The translations under genes and the position numbers were made by a program. This document shows positions 1 to 6,363 of a stretch of 12,473 nt of DNA, in pieces. The stretch lies in assembly GCA_030673735.1 (NCBI GenBank), contig DAOVIK010000020.1, positions 1-12,473 of the forward strand, written 5' to 3'. This DNA comes from Anaerolineae bacterium. Lineage in GTDB: Bacteria; Chloroflexota; Anaerolineae; Anaerolineales; E44-bin32. Each line of letters starts with the position of its first letter. Within the stretch, counting starts at the first letter, position 1. The notes under the pieces were generated by a model. It was not told where the DNA came from and ran no database searches. It saw only the letters and a list, made by a program, of their open reading frames with translations.

Positions 1-2
1 AG

Positions 3-584
3 GGACCAGGGGAGACCTACTTCCTGAGAGTGGCGTACCATGCTCCGGAGGGGAAGGATCCCGATTTCCTGCCCCTGGTGGTGCTTGATAGTGTGCTCAC
101 GGGTGCATCGAGTCTCAGCTTCTTGGGATCTGCGCTCTCAAACAAGACCACGCGGCTGTATCGAGCGTTGGTTGAGCCAGGGCTCGCTGCGGGCGTGGGA
201 GGCGGACTGTGGTCAACGATTGATCCATTTCTATACTGGTTCCACCTAACCCTGGCTCCTGAAAAGACACCTGACCGGGTTCTCGAAGCCTTTGATCTCG
301 AATTGGCTCGGATCCTAGACGAACAGGTCACTCCCGCCGAAGTCGATAAGGCTATCAAGCAGGCCCGCGCGCTATTCGTCTATGACAGCGAGACTATCAC
401 GCGGCAGGCGTTCTTGTTGGGTTTCACAGAGATGTTTGCCGACCATACATGGCGCGAGGAATACCTGGATCGCATCAGCGCCATTAAGCCGGAGGAGATA
501 CTGGAAGCCGCACGCAAATATCTGAGCCCATCCAACCGCGTTGTTGGGACGTACATTCCCACCGGCAAGGGTTTCAATGGCTGA
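3..584 (+). CDS. M16 family zinc peptidase, C-terminal part (5' end outside window)
   Basis: The reading frame is open from the first bases of the window, so this is the last 193 residues of a longer protein; family members are usually about 420-450 residues. The visible part matches the C-terminal M16 domain. It has the stretch VAYHAPEGKDPDF near its start, a VLDSVLTG helix, then RLYRALVEPGLA, followed by a long helical tail ending in a KYLSPSNR-type strand. M16 proteins fold into two clamshell halves that enclose and degrade peptides. The zinc motif HxxEH would lie in the missing N-terminal half, so catalytic status cannot be judged here. The stop overlaps the start of the next M16 gene by 8 bp, an arrangement typical of two-subunit bacterial M16 enzymes. 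I infer that this is the catalytic partner, because the second gene lacks the motif. A valine (GTG) at position 30 is internal, not a start. Confidence 0.85.
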   Translation, partial: GPGETYFLRVAYHAPEGKDPDFLPLVVLDSVLTGASSLSFLGSALSNKTTRLYRALVEPGLAAGVGGGLWSTIDPFLYWFHLTLAPEKTPDRVLEAFDLELARILDEQVTPAEVDKAIKQARALFVYDSETITRQAFLLGFTEMFADHTWREEYLDRISAIKPEEILEAARKYLSPSNRVVGTYIPTGKGFNG

Positions 585-1890
585 GCCCAATTCCCTCCCG
601 AATGAGAAAGCGCGTCGCTCGCTTCCTGGCCCGGATGATGTCCTGCGTCGCGAGCTGCCCAACGGCATTGTCGTGCTGGCCAGAGAGAGCTTTGCCAATC
701 CTTCGGTGAACTTGATGTGCAGTCTCAATGTCGGTGCTCTCGACGATCCGGCAGATAGATGCGGCCTGGCCGATCTGACGGCCTCAGCACTCACCCGAGG
801 AACTCAGAAACAGTCCTTCCAGGAGATCTACGAGACGCTGGAGGCACAGGGAGCCGTTCTTGGCGCGGGTGCGGGCACGCATACCACGGCCCTTTCCGCC
901 AAGGGATTGTCCGAAGATTTGGGAATGCTGCTCGAATTGGCATCCGACGTGCTGATGAACCCCACGTTTCCCGATGCGGAAGTGGAACTGCTTCAGAAGC
1001 AGAAGCTCACCGCTCTGGCAATCCGTGATGAACAAACACAGGCGATTGCTGAGCAGGTGTTTCACGAGTTGGCTTATGCAGAGCACCCGTATCGCTTCCC
1101 CAGCGATGGCTATGCCAAGACGGTTGGGCCTTTGAAGTCAAAGGACTTGCGGGATTTCCATCAGGAGCATTTCGGACCGTCAGGGATGATCGTTGTCGTG
1201 GTGGGTGCAGTTTCGAGCCAGGATGCGGTTGCTGTAGTCGAAGAGCATCTGGGCAATTGGGAGAATAGCCGGCAAACACCCCGTCCGGAGCTTCCACCTC
1301 TTAAAGGTCTGGAAACCCGCGTGCGACGAAATGTTCCCATGGCCGGCAAGGTCCAATGCGATATCGTGATTGGAGGACCTGGACCGAAACGAGTTGACGA
1401 TGATTATCTCGCCGCCGCGTTGGCCAACAGTGCGTTAGGACAATTCGGCATGATGGGAAGGATCGGGCAGGTTGTGCGTGAAGAGGCCGGGCTTGCTTAT
1501 TATGCGTATAGCACGTTGGTGAGCGGGCTGGGACCTGGCCCTTGGCAGGTTGTGGCAGGTGTCAATCCGGCGAACGTCGAGCAAGCCATCGACCTGGTCC
1601 TGTCCGAACTCACAAAACTGCATACTGAAGGTATCAAAGAAGAAGAGCTGGCTGATAATCAATCGAACTTCATCGGCAGGTTGCCGTTGAGACTTGAATC
1701 CAGCATGGGTGTTGCATCGGCATTGATGCACCTCGAACGGTTCCAGTTGGGGTTGGATTATTACAGGCGATTTCCCGATCTGGTTGCGGAAACGACGCTT
1801 GAAGATGCTCATCGCGCAGTCCAACGCTTTCTGAACCCAGACCACATGGCGATCGCTGTGGCAGGACCAATTGAAGGGAAAGAAAGATGA
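577..1890 (+). CDS. M16 family peptidase-like protein, degenerate active site (non-catalytic subunit)
   Basis: A 437-residue, full-length M16 protein. The start chosen is ATG 577, inside the end of the preceding gene and behind a purine-rich AAGGG; an in-frame TTG at 541 lies deep inside that gene and is less likely. Where catalytic members have G-L-A-H-x-x-E-H, this protein reads GLADLTASALTRGT (residues 63-76), so both zinc histidines and the catalytic glutamate are replaced. The C-terminal domain keeps the REEAGLAYYAY segment (residues 301-311), which carries the Arg/Tyr pair used by partner subunits to bind the peptide. In two-gene bacterial M16 systems such as Sphingomonas SPH2681/SPH2682, one subunit supplies HxxEH and the other supplies Arg/Tyr. 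By that analogy I infer a heterodimer with the upstream product. No signal peptide is visible, so it is probably cytoplasmic. Its stop overlaps acpS by 4 bp (ATGA). Confidence 0.88.
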   Translation: MAEPNSLPNEKARRSLPGPDDVLRRELPNGIVVLARESFANPSVNLMCSLNVGALDDPADRCGLADLTASALTRGTQKQSFQEIYETLEAQGAVLGAGAGTHTTALSAKGLSEDLGMLLELASDVLMNPTFPDAEVELLQKQKLTALAIRDEQTQAIAEQVFHELAYAEHPYRFPSDGYAKTVGPLKSKDLRDFHQEHFGPSGMIVVVVGAVSSQDAVAVVEEHLGNWENSRQTPRPELPPLKGLETRVRRNVPMAGKVQCDIVIGGPGPKRVDDDYLAAALANSALGQFGMMGRIGQVVREEAGLAYYAYSTLVSGLGPGPWQVVAGVNPANVEQAIDLVLSELTKLHTEGIKEEELADNQSNFIGRLPLRLESSMGVASALMHLERFQLGLDYYRRFPDLVAETTLEDAHRAVQRFLNPDHMAIAVAGPIEGKER

Positions 1891-2282
1891 TCTTACGTAC
1901 AGGTGTCGACATCATCGAAGTCGAGCGCATCGATCGTGCGATCTTGCGTTACGGGGATCGCTTCTTCAACCGCTTCTACACCTCGCAAGAACTTATAGAT
2001 GCTGGAGGCAGGACGCCGGCGCTGGCGGCACGCTTTGCCGCAAAAGAGGCGGTGGCCAAGGCATTGGGAACCGGCATAGGGGAGGTAGGTTGGAAAGAGA
2101 TCGAAATCGTAAACGGACCACGCCGAATGCCCAAACTCCGTTTGCACGGCAACGCAAAGAAGGTGGCAAAGTCGCTAGGGCTTCGCTCCTGGTCGATCAG
2201 TCTTAGCCATACGCACGAGCATGCGACCGCGGTTGCAATTGCCATGCAAGCTGATCCCGGTGCAGGGGAAGAAGAGCTGTAA
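1887..2282 (+). CDS. acpS: Holo-[acyl-carrier-protein] synthase
   Basis: A 131-residue protein, close to the usual 120-130 for AcpS. The enzyme transfers 4'-phosphopantetheine from coenzyme A to the conserved serine of acyl carrier protein, activating it for fatty acid synthesis in the cytoplasm. Visible family motifs are GVDIIEVERI at residues 6-15, with the metal-binding Asp8, FYTSQEL near residue 30, and RFAAKEAVAKALGTG around residues 49-63, with Glu54 and Lys58. The closing SISLSHTHEHATAVAIA block is also present. The ATG overlaps the stop of the upstream M16 gene in an ATGA, so translation is probably coupled. Only 2 bp separate its TAA from the next start. The pairing of acpS with a thioesterase gene suggests a small acyl-metabolism group, though acpS is placed variably among bacteria. 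The 4'-phosphopantetheinyl transferase assignment is secure. Confidence 0.95.
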   Translation: MILRTGVDIIEVERIDRAILRYGDRFFNRFYTSQELIDAGGRTPALAARFAAKEAVAKALGTGIGEVGWKEIEIVNGPRRMPKLRLHGNAKKVAKSLGLRSWSISLSHTHEHATAVAIAMQADPGAGEEEL

Positions 2283-2284
2283 TA

Positions 2285-2698
2285 ATGGATATGGAAGAAA
2301 TCCCCATCAAGGTAGGCATGTGTCTTGAAACAGAGCAACTGGTGACACCCGAACTCACTGCGCCGCATGTGGGAAGCGGCGACCTGCGCGTCTATGCCAC
2401 ACCCGCCATGGCGATGTTTGTTGAAAATTCATGCTGCAAGCTAGTCCATCATCTGCTGCCGGATGACAAGACGACCGTGGGCATCGAGATCAATGTGCGG
2501 CACCTGGCCCCCACGCCCGTGGGAATGCGGGTGCACGCACGAGTTGAAGTAGCTTCCACGGACGGCGCGCTGATCACCTTTCGGGCACAGCTGCGAGATG
2601 ACATCGATTTGATCGGAGAAGTCGAACATCGGCGAGCGATTGTGGACATCAACCGCTTTCTCAAGCGCGTCGAGGCCAAATCGAACCAGGACGACTAG
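2285..2698 (+). CDS. FlK-like hotdog-fold acyl-CoA thioesterase
   Basis: A 137-residue single-domain protein. The layout matches the fluoroacetyl-CoA thioesterase (FlK) family: VYATPAMAMFVENSC at residues 36-50, then TVGIEINVRHLAPTPVG at residues 64-80, and a C-terminal strand with EHRRAIVDINRFLKRV. FlK uses Thr42, Glu50 and His76; here Thr39, Glu47 and His73 keep exactly that spacing with an offset of 3. Hydrolysis of an acyl-CoA thioester is therefore the likely chemistry, and the substrate is unknown. If the same offset holds, FlK's aromatic gate residues Phe33 and Phe36 fall on Gly30 and Asp33. That argues against fluoroacetyl-CoA specificity and for a general housekeeping role. The start lies 2 bp after acpS, so it is the last gene of that operon. 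The family call is firm and the physiological role is not. Confidence 0.8.
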   Translation: MDMEEIPIKVGMCLETEQLVTPELTAPHVGSGDLRVYATPAMAMFVENSCCKLVHHLLPDDKTTVGIEINVRHLAPTPVGMRVHARVEVASTDGALITFRAQLRDDIDLIGEVEHRRAIVDINRFLKRVEAKSNQDD

Positions 2699-2786
2699 AT
2701 TCATCATGATATATACCCAACCCCAAACGATCCTCCGTCGCATTGTGAGCCCAGGTTCTAACAGAGGATGAGATTCGAGCTCTCTT

Positions 2787-2834
2787 TGCCCAATGCTTTA
2801 CGAATGGGCAGCGCCATGGTATACTGCTTGGCGC
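2787..2834. promoter_or_regulatory. Two abutting dyads over the rpsB promoter (candidate operator)
   Basis: The first dyad is TGCCCA (2787-2792) and TGGGCA (2805-2810) with a 12-nt spacer that contains the -35. The second is GCGCCA (2811-2816) and TGGCGC (2829-2834), also with a 12-nt spacer, and that spacer contains the -10. The two 24-bp units touch without a gap and share a CCA-N12-TGG core. This geometry suggests paired binding sites for a dimeric regulator that would block the polymerase. That role is inference; I cannot name a factor. Confidence 0.4.
2797..2825 (+). promoter_or_regulatory. Candidate sigma70-type promoter for the rpsB operon
   Basis: A -35 TTTACG (2797-2802, 4 of 6 to consensus) and a -10 TATACT (2820-2825, 5 of 6) are separated by 17 bp. 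Transcription would start near 2831-2833 and give a leader of about 155 nt before the rpsB ATG. It lies in the only sizeable gap upstream of the long translation operon, which is where a promoter is needed. The rest of the gap, 2699-2786, shows no gene, tRNA or clear terminator. Confidence 0.6.
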
Positions 2835-2864
2835 TCCCGCCAAGGGCTTTGAATATGGCGGGAG
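2834..2864 (+). promoter_or_regulatory. 5' leader hairpin of the rpsB mRNA
   Basis: CTCCCGCC (2834-2841) and GGCGGGAG (2857-2864) form a perfect 8-bp, GC-rich stem with a 15-nt loop. It falls within a few bases of the predicted transcript start. It could stabilise the 5' end of the mRNA or be part of a leader read by a ribosomal protein. There is no T-run after it, so it is not a terminator. Confidence 0.5.
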
Positions 2865-2903
2865 AAATCATGCTCAAGTGAAGTAATCACACACGTCTCC
2901 GGA

Positions 2904-2944
2904 CTCGCAGGGGCGTGCCGGCCTGGCGGCCGGTTCCCTGCGGG
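2904..2944 (+). promoter_or_regulatory. Two-tier leader hairpin upstream of rpsB (possible S2-binding leader)
   Basis: An outer stem pairs CGCAGGG (2906-2912) with CCCTGCG (2936-2942) and can extend by a U-G and a C-G pair to 2904-2944. Inside it, CCGGCC (2918-2923) pairs with GGCCGG (2928-2933) around a TGGC loop. An asymmetric internal loop of 5 nt against 2 nt separates the stems. The element ends 26 nt before the Shine-Dalgarno. In Escherichia coli, S2 represses its own operon through the leader. A similar role here is inference, as the structure was not compared with known S2 leaders. Confidence 0.45.
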
Positions 2945-2970
2945 GAAGAGGGAGGCGGAGGCATAACGCA

Positions 2971-2977
2971 AAGGAGG
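2971..2977 (+). promoter_or_regulatory. Consensus ribosome binding site of rpsB
   Basis: AAGGAGG lies 9 nt before ATG 2987. It decides the start against the in-frame GTG at 2915, which would add 24 residues encoded by the leader hairpin. Confidence 0.9.
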
Positions 2978-2986
2978 ACTACCGCA

Positions 2987-4297
2987 ATGCCCGTGCTCAG
3001 CATGAAGCAACTGCTTGAGACCGGGGTCCACTTCGGGCATCGCACCCGAAAGTGGAACCCACGAATGAAACCCTACATCTTCACCGAACGCAACCGTATT
3101 CACATCATCGATCTGCAGCGCACGTTGAAGGCTTTGGATATCGCCTATGAGCTTGTGCGCGATACCGTAGCTGAACGTGGCACGGTGTTGTTTGTAGGCA
3201 CAAAGCGGCAGGCGCAAGAAACCATCGAAACCGAGGCCGAGCGATGCGGCATGCCGTATGTGAACATGCGCTGGCTAGGAGGTACGCTGACAAACTGGCG
3301 CACCATTCACGGTCGCATCGAAGAATTGGAAACACTCGAGCGACGGCAAGCGGCCGGCGAGTTCGAGCACCTCACCAAGAAGGAAGCTTTGTTGTTGCAG
3401 CGCAAGATCGAGCGCTTGGACGATCGGCTAGGCGGAATTCGAGAGATGCACAAGCTGCCCACCCTGCTCTTCGTGGTTGATGTGCGCCGGGAGGAGACCG
3501 CCGTTCACGAGGCCAATTTGCTCGAGATCCCAGTCGTTGCGCTGGTGGATACCAATTGCGATCCCCGGGGCATCGATTACATCATTCCCTCGAATGATGA
3601 TGCCATCCGAGCGATCAAGCTGCTGACGGGCAAGATTGCCGATGCAGTGTTGGAAGGCGTAGCACTGCGGAAGGATGAGGAGATCCCCGAGGCCGAGCGA
3701 GATGTGGTTGAGGCCGAGATGGCATTAGAGATGCCCGATGAGGAACTGCTCGGCGAGGCCACGCTGGCCAAACTGAAGAGCGGTGAATACGGCGAGGAGG
3801 CCGTGGAGGAAGAAAAACTCGCCGAAGGGGAGCCCGCGGAGGAACCTGCGGAAGGAAAGAAGGAAGAAAAGGAGCCTGTTGAGGAGCTGCCCGCAGAGGA
3901 ACCTGCGGAAGGAAAGAAGGAAGAAAAGGAGCCTGTTGAGGAGCTGCCCGCAGAGGAACCGGTTGAGGCATCGGCAGAGGCGAAGGACGTGGCCGAGGAG
4001 AAGAAGCCCAAGCCGTCCAGGAAGAAGACGCCTCGCAAGAAGAAGGCGGAGGAGCCGGTTGAAGACCAGCCGTCCGAGGAGCCGGTAGAGGCCTCGGCAG
4101 ACCTGAAGGACGAGGGCGAGGAGAAGAAGTCCAAGCCGGCCAAGAAGAAGACGACGCGCAAGAAGAAGGAGGAGGAGTCCGCAGAGGAGTTGCCAACTGA
4201 GGGGAAGGCAGAGGTCTCGGAAGAGCCCATGGACGAGGGCGAAGAGAAGAAGCCTAAGAAGTCTTCCCGGAAGAAATCGGAGCCAAAGAAGGAATGA
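2987..4297 (+). CDS. rpsB: Ribosomal protein S2 with long repetitive charged C-terminal tail
   Basis: A 436-residue protein, against about 230-260 for ordinary bacterial S2. Residues 1-226 are a normal S2 core. It has MKQLLETGVHFGHRTRKWNP, FIFTERN-like and IHIIDLQRT segments, FVGTKRQA, YVNMRWLGGTLTNW, FVVDVRRE, and VDTNCDPRGIDYIIPSNDDA. S2 binds late in 30S assembly near S1. Residues 227-436 form a low-complexity tail rich in Glu, Lys, Pro and Ala. The first part is acidic and contains a perfect 19-residue tandem duplication at 286-304 and 305-323. From 323 on, three related units of 41, 41 and 32 residues each have an acidic half and a lysine-rich half such as SRKKTPRKKK. The tail is probably disordered and may touch rRNA or other charged partners; that is inference. 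The frame is intact and ends in a 4-bp overlap with tsf. Confidence 0.95.
   Translation: MPVLSMKQLLETGVHFGHRTRKWNPRMKPYIFTERNRIHIIDLQRTLKALDIAYELVRDTVAERGTVLFVGTKRQAQETIETEAERCGMPYVNMRWLGGTLTNWRTIHGRIEELETLERRQAAGEFEHLTKKEALLLQRKIERLDDRLGGIREMHKLPTLLFVVDVRREETAVHEANLLEIPVVALVDTNCDPRGIDYIIPSNDDAIRAIKLLTGKIADAVLEGVALRKDEEIPEAERDVVEAEMALEMPDEELLGEATLAKLKSGEYGEEAVEEEKLAEGEPAEEPAEGKKEEKEPVEELPAEEPAEGKKEEKEPVEELPAEEPVEASAEAKDVAEEKKPKPSRKKTPRKKKAEEPVEDQPSEEPVEASADLKDEGEEKKSKPAKKKTTRKKKEEESAEELPTEGKAEVSEEPMDEGEEKKPKKSSRKKSEPKKE
3841..3954 (+). repeat. Perfect 57-bp tandem duplication inside rpsB
   Basis: Bases 3841-3897 and 3898-3954 are identical over 57 bp, and the first 6 bp of the unit recur at 3955-3960. 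The length is a multiple of three and keeps the frame, encoding EPAEGKKEEKEPVEELPAE twice. Perfect identity including third codon positions points to a recent duplication and a site able to gain or lose copies by slippage. Confidence 0.95.
3953..4294 (+). repeat. Three degenerate 123-nt (41-residue) repeats in the S2 tail
   Basis: Units start at 3953, 4076 and 4199. The first two are 41 codons; the third is 32 codons up to the stop. Units one and two both begin EEPVEASA, all three carry EEKK in the middle, and each reaches a basic block (PSRKKTPRKKK, PAKKKTTRKKK, SSRKKSEPKKE). They differ at many bases, so they are older than the 57-bp duplication just upstream. Basic blocks of this kind resemble lysine-rich nucleic acid-binding tails. 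Confidence 0.85.
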
Positions 4298-4896
4298 GCA
4301 TCCCAGCCGACCAGGTCAAGCAATTGCGACAGGAAACAGGAGCGGGGATTCTAGCCTGCCGCGAAGCGCTAGAGGAAACCAAAGGGGATATTGAAAAGGC
4401 TGCCTCCTTGCTGCGAAAGCAAGGTTTAATCAAGGCAGGCATGCGCTCGGAACGCGCCACCCATGACGGTGTGTTGGATCTTTACAGCCATGGCGAAGGG
4501 CGCGTGGGGGTTATGGTCGAGGTCAACTGCGAAACAGACTTCGTGGCGCGCACGCCCGAATTTCGGGAATTCGCCCACGAGATGGCGCTTCAGATTGCTG
4601 GCGCCGCGCCTAGCTGGGTGGACATCGATGACGTACCGGAGGCTGTCCTTCAGGAAAGGCGTGACAAAATTCGAGAAGAAGCATCCGCGGAGAAGAAGCA
4701 GAAGCAAGTGATCGATAAAATCGTTGAAGGACGAATGCGGAAGTTCTTTGAGGATAGCTGCTTGCTGGAGCAAGCCTACATTCGTGATGACAGCAAGTCC
4801 GTCAAGGATTTGCTCAATGAAACCATCGCCAAGACCGGAGAGAACATCACCATCCGACGCTTTGTGCGTTGGACGGTTGGTGAAGAAGCAGAGTGA
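4294..4896 (+). CDS. tsf: Elongation factor Ts (short form)
   Basis: A 200-residue EF-Ts, the guanine-nucleotide exchange factor that regenerates EF-Tu-GTP during translation. The N-terminal UBA-like domain is visible as VKQLRQETGAGILACREAL with GDIEKAASLLRKQG (residues 8-44). The core exchange motif VEVNCETDFVART sits at residues 75-87, with Thr81-Asp82-Phe83 as the segment that enters EF-Tu. The protein is much shorter than the E. coli form (about 283 residues). It matches the single-subdomain type known from Thermus, which works as a dimer; dimerisation here is inferred. A coiled region KIREEASAEKKQKQVIDKIV and the closing KTGENITIRRFVRW strand are present. ATG overlaps the rpsB TGA by 4 bp and is preceded only by AAGAAGGA at zero spacing, so translation probably depends on ribosomes finishing rpsB. 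Confidence 0.96.
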   Translation: MSIPADQVKQLRQETGAGILACREALEETKGDIEKAASLLRKQGLIKAGMRSERATHDGVLDLYSHGEGRVGVMVEVNCETDFVARTPEFREFAHEMALQIAGAAPSWVDIDDVPEAVLQERRDKIREEASAEKKQKQVIDKIVEGRMRKFFEDSCLLEQAYIRDDSKSVKDLLNETIAKTGENITIRRFVRWTVGEEAE

Positions 4897-4966
4897 GCTG
4901 TCAGCCACAATCTGCGAAAGCGTCAACCCTCGGAAACAGGTATCCGATAACCATGGCGAGGGAAGC

Positions 4967-5683
4967 ATGAATAAGCCGAAGTTCCAACGAATCATGCTCA
5001 AACTAGGCGGGGAAGCGCTTGCTGGCCCTAGTGGGTACGGGATCGACCCGCAGCGCGCCGAGGATGCGTCGCTGAAGATTCAAAAAGTGCGAGAATTGGG
5101 CGTTGAGATAGCAATTGTCATCGGCGCAGGCAACTTGTGGCGGGGCCGCACAGGAATCGAGCGGGGGATGGAGCGCGCCACTGCGGACTATATGGGCATG
5201 CTGGGTACGGTCATGAACTCCCTGGCGCTGATGGATGCCCTGGAACGTCTGGGCATCGTGACGCGTGTCATGTCGGCATTGGAAATGCGCGCGGTAGCAG
5301 AACCCTACATCCGGCGTCGCGCCATGCGCCACCTGGAGAAGGATCGTGTGGTCATTCTCGGTGGCGGCACGGGCAATCCCTACTTCTCCACGGACACCGC
5401 CGCGGCCCTACGCGCGATGGAAATCGAGGCCGACATCGTGATCAAGGCTACCAAAGTGGACGGCATATATGAGAACGATCCTGAGAAGGATCCCAAGGCC
5501 AAGCGCTTTGACCACCTCACCTACATCGATGCCTTGAACCGCCGCATTGGGGTTATGGACAGCACGGCCATCTCCCTGTGTATGGATAACAATCTCCCGA
5601 TTCTGGTGCTAGATATTGAGCAACCTGGCAGCCTTGTGCGAGCGGTGCTCGGCGAGCAATTGGGCACAATCATCAACGAATAG
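4967..5683 (+). CDS. pyrH: Uridylate (UMP) kinase
   Basis: A 238-residue enzyme of the amino acid kinase fold, the normal bacterial length. It phosphorylates UMP to UDP in pyrimidine nucleotide synthesis and acts as a hexamer. Visible motifs are MLKLGGEAL (residues 10-18, phosphate loop), VIGAGNLWRGR (51-61), and RATADYMGMLGTVMNSLAL (70-88). Further on are GGGTGNPYFSTDTAA (132-146, nucleotide site) and KATKVDGIYENDP (160-172). Start ATG 4967 is chosen because GAGGGA at 4958-4963 precedes it and the protein begins exactly at the kinase domain. The frame stays open further upstream into tsf, but that part has no family resemblance. A 70-bp gap separates it from tsf, and I see no clear promoter there. 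Its place in rpsB-tsf-pyrH-frr is the usual bacterial order. Confidence 0.96.
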   Translation: MNKPKFQRIMLKLGGEALAGPSGYGIDPQRAEDASLKIQKVRELGVEIAIVIGAGNLWRGRTGIERGMERATADYMGMLGTVMNSLALMDALERLGIVTRVMSALEMRAVAEPYIRRRAMRHLEKDRVVILGGGTGNPYFSTDTAAALRAMEIEADIVIKATKVDGIYENDPEKDPKAKRFDHLTYIDALNRRIGVMDSTAISLCMDNNLPILVLDIEQPGSLVRAVLGEQLGTIINE

Positions 5684-5693
5684 ATCCCAACGA

Positions 5694-5707
5694 CGGGATA
5701 AATCCCG
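5694..5707 (+). other. Short hairpin after pyrH
   Basis: CGGGA (5694-5698) and TCCCG (5703-5707) form a small stem around TAAA, 10 nt past the pyrH stop. A run of five T follows 11 nt later, too far away for a standard intrinsic terminator. It may act as a processing or stability element in the operon mRNA, or mean nothing. Confidence 0.25.
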
Positions 5708-5789
5708 CATCCTTCGCATTTTTCCGACGATTGCGCTATCCTATAGGGGCACCCCTGCTGTATTGAAGACAGAGACTAGGAGTGTCCGT

Positions 5790-6347
5790 ATGGTCGATGA
5801 AGGACTGGCAGAGGCCGAAACACGCATGAAGGGAGCGGTTCGTGCCTTTGAGGACGATCTGGCTTCCATTCGAACAGGGCGGGCTTCACCTGCGCTGGTG
5901 GATCGTCTTCTTGTAGAGTACTATGGAACGGCCACATCCCTGATGCAGTTGGCAACCATTTCTGTTCCCGAACCTCGTCTATTGGCGATTCGGCCGTTCG
6001 ATCCGGCAACACTCAAGGATATTGAGCGCACAATTCTGGCTTCGGATTTGGGTTTGACCCCTAACAATGATGGGAAGCTGATCCGGTTGAACATCCCTCC
6101 ACTCACTGAAGAGCGTCGTCATGATCTCGTGAAGCTTGTGCGAGGCAGGGCGGAAGAATCGAGAGTAGCGATACGCAACGTACGTCGTGACGTGCTGAAG
6201 GATCTGCGAGAATTCGAGCGTGAGAAGCTTTTCTCAGAGGATGAGCTTCATAGGGGCGAGGCCGAATTACAGAAGCTCACCGACCGCTTCAGTGAGGAAA
6301 TCAACGAGATCTGCAAGAAGAAGGAAACCGAGATCCTCGAAGAGTGA
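5790..6347 (+). CDS. frr: Ribosome recycling factor
   Basis: A 185-residue protein, the standard RRF length. With EF-G it splits the post-termination ribosome into subunits. The family pattern is clear: an N-terminal helix with MKGAVRAFEDDLASIRTGRASPALVDRLL broken into its usual parts (residues 13-41), and the VEYYGTATSLMQLATISVPE domain II strands. The RPFDPATLKDIERTI segment and NNDGKLIRLNIPPLTEERR follow. A long C-terminal helix pair ends in KKKETEILEE. Start ATG 5790 has AGGAG at 5778-5782 with 7 nt spacing. The in-frame upstream stretch from 5616 reads through pyrH and has no family similarity. The 106-bp gap from pyrH holds a small hairpin and only a weak promoter-like pair of hexamers. 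It lies 16 bp before uppS. Confidence 0.96.
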   Translation: MVDEGLAEAETRMKGAVRAFEDDLASIRTGRASPALVDRLLVEYYGTATSLMQLATISVPEPRLLAIRPFDPATLKDIERTILASDLGLTPNNDGKLIRLNIPPLTEERRHDLVKLVRGRAEESRVAIRNVRRDVLKDLREFEREKLFSEDELHRGEAELQKLTDRFSEEINEICKKKETEILEE

Positions 6348-6363
6348 GGTAATCCCCCAATCG

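Noticed and set aside
2735..2770. tRNA-like look of the stretch around GAGCCCAGGTTCTAAC
   Set aside because: There is no matching acceptor stem or anticodon arm nearby, so a tRNA cannot be built.
3577..4323. Long open frames on the opposite strand and in another + frame across the S2 tail (for example - strand 3577-4323)
   Set aside because: They mirror the low-complexity Glu/Lys codons of rpsB, giving Ser- or Arg-rich peptides with no family features. The rpsB frame has a clear conserved core and continues unbroken.
5694..5723. Intrinsic terminator after pyrH
   Set aside because: The stem is only 5-6 bp and the five-T run begins 11 nt after it instead of directly after.
5713..5742. Possible promoter before frr (TTCGCA, 18 bp, TATCCT)
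   Set aside because: Each hexamer matches only 4 of 6 and the genes belong to a conserved operon, so the support is too weak to list.
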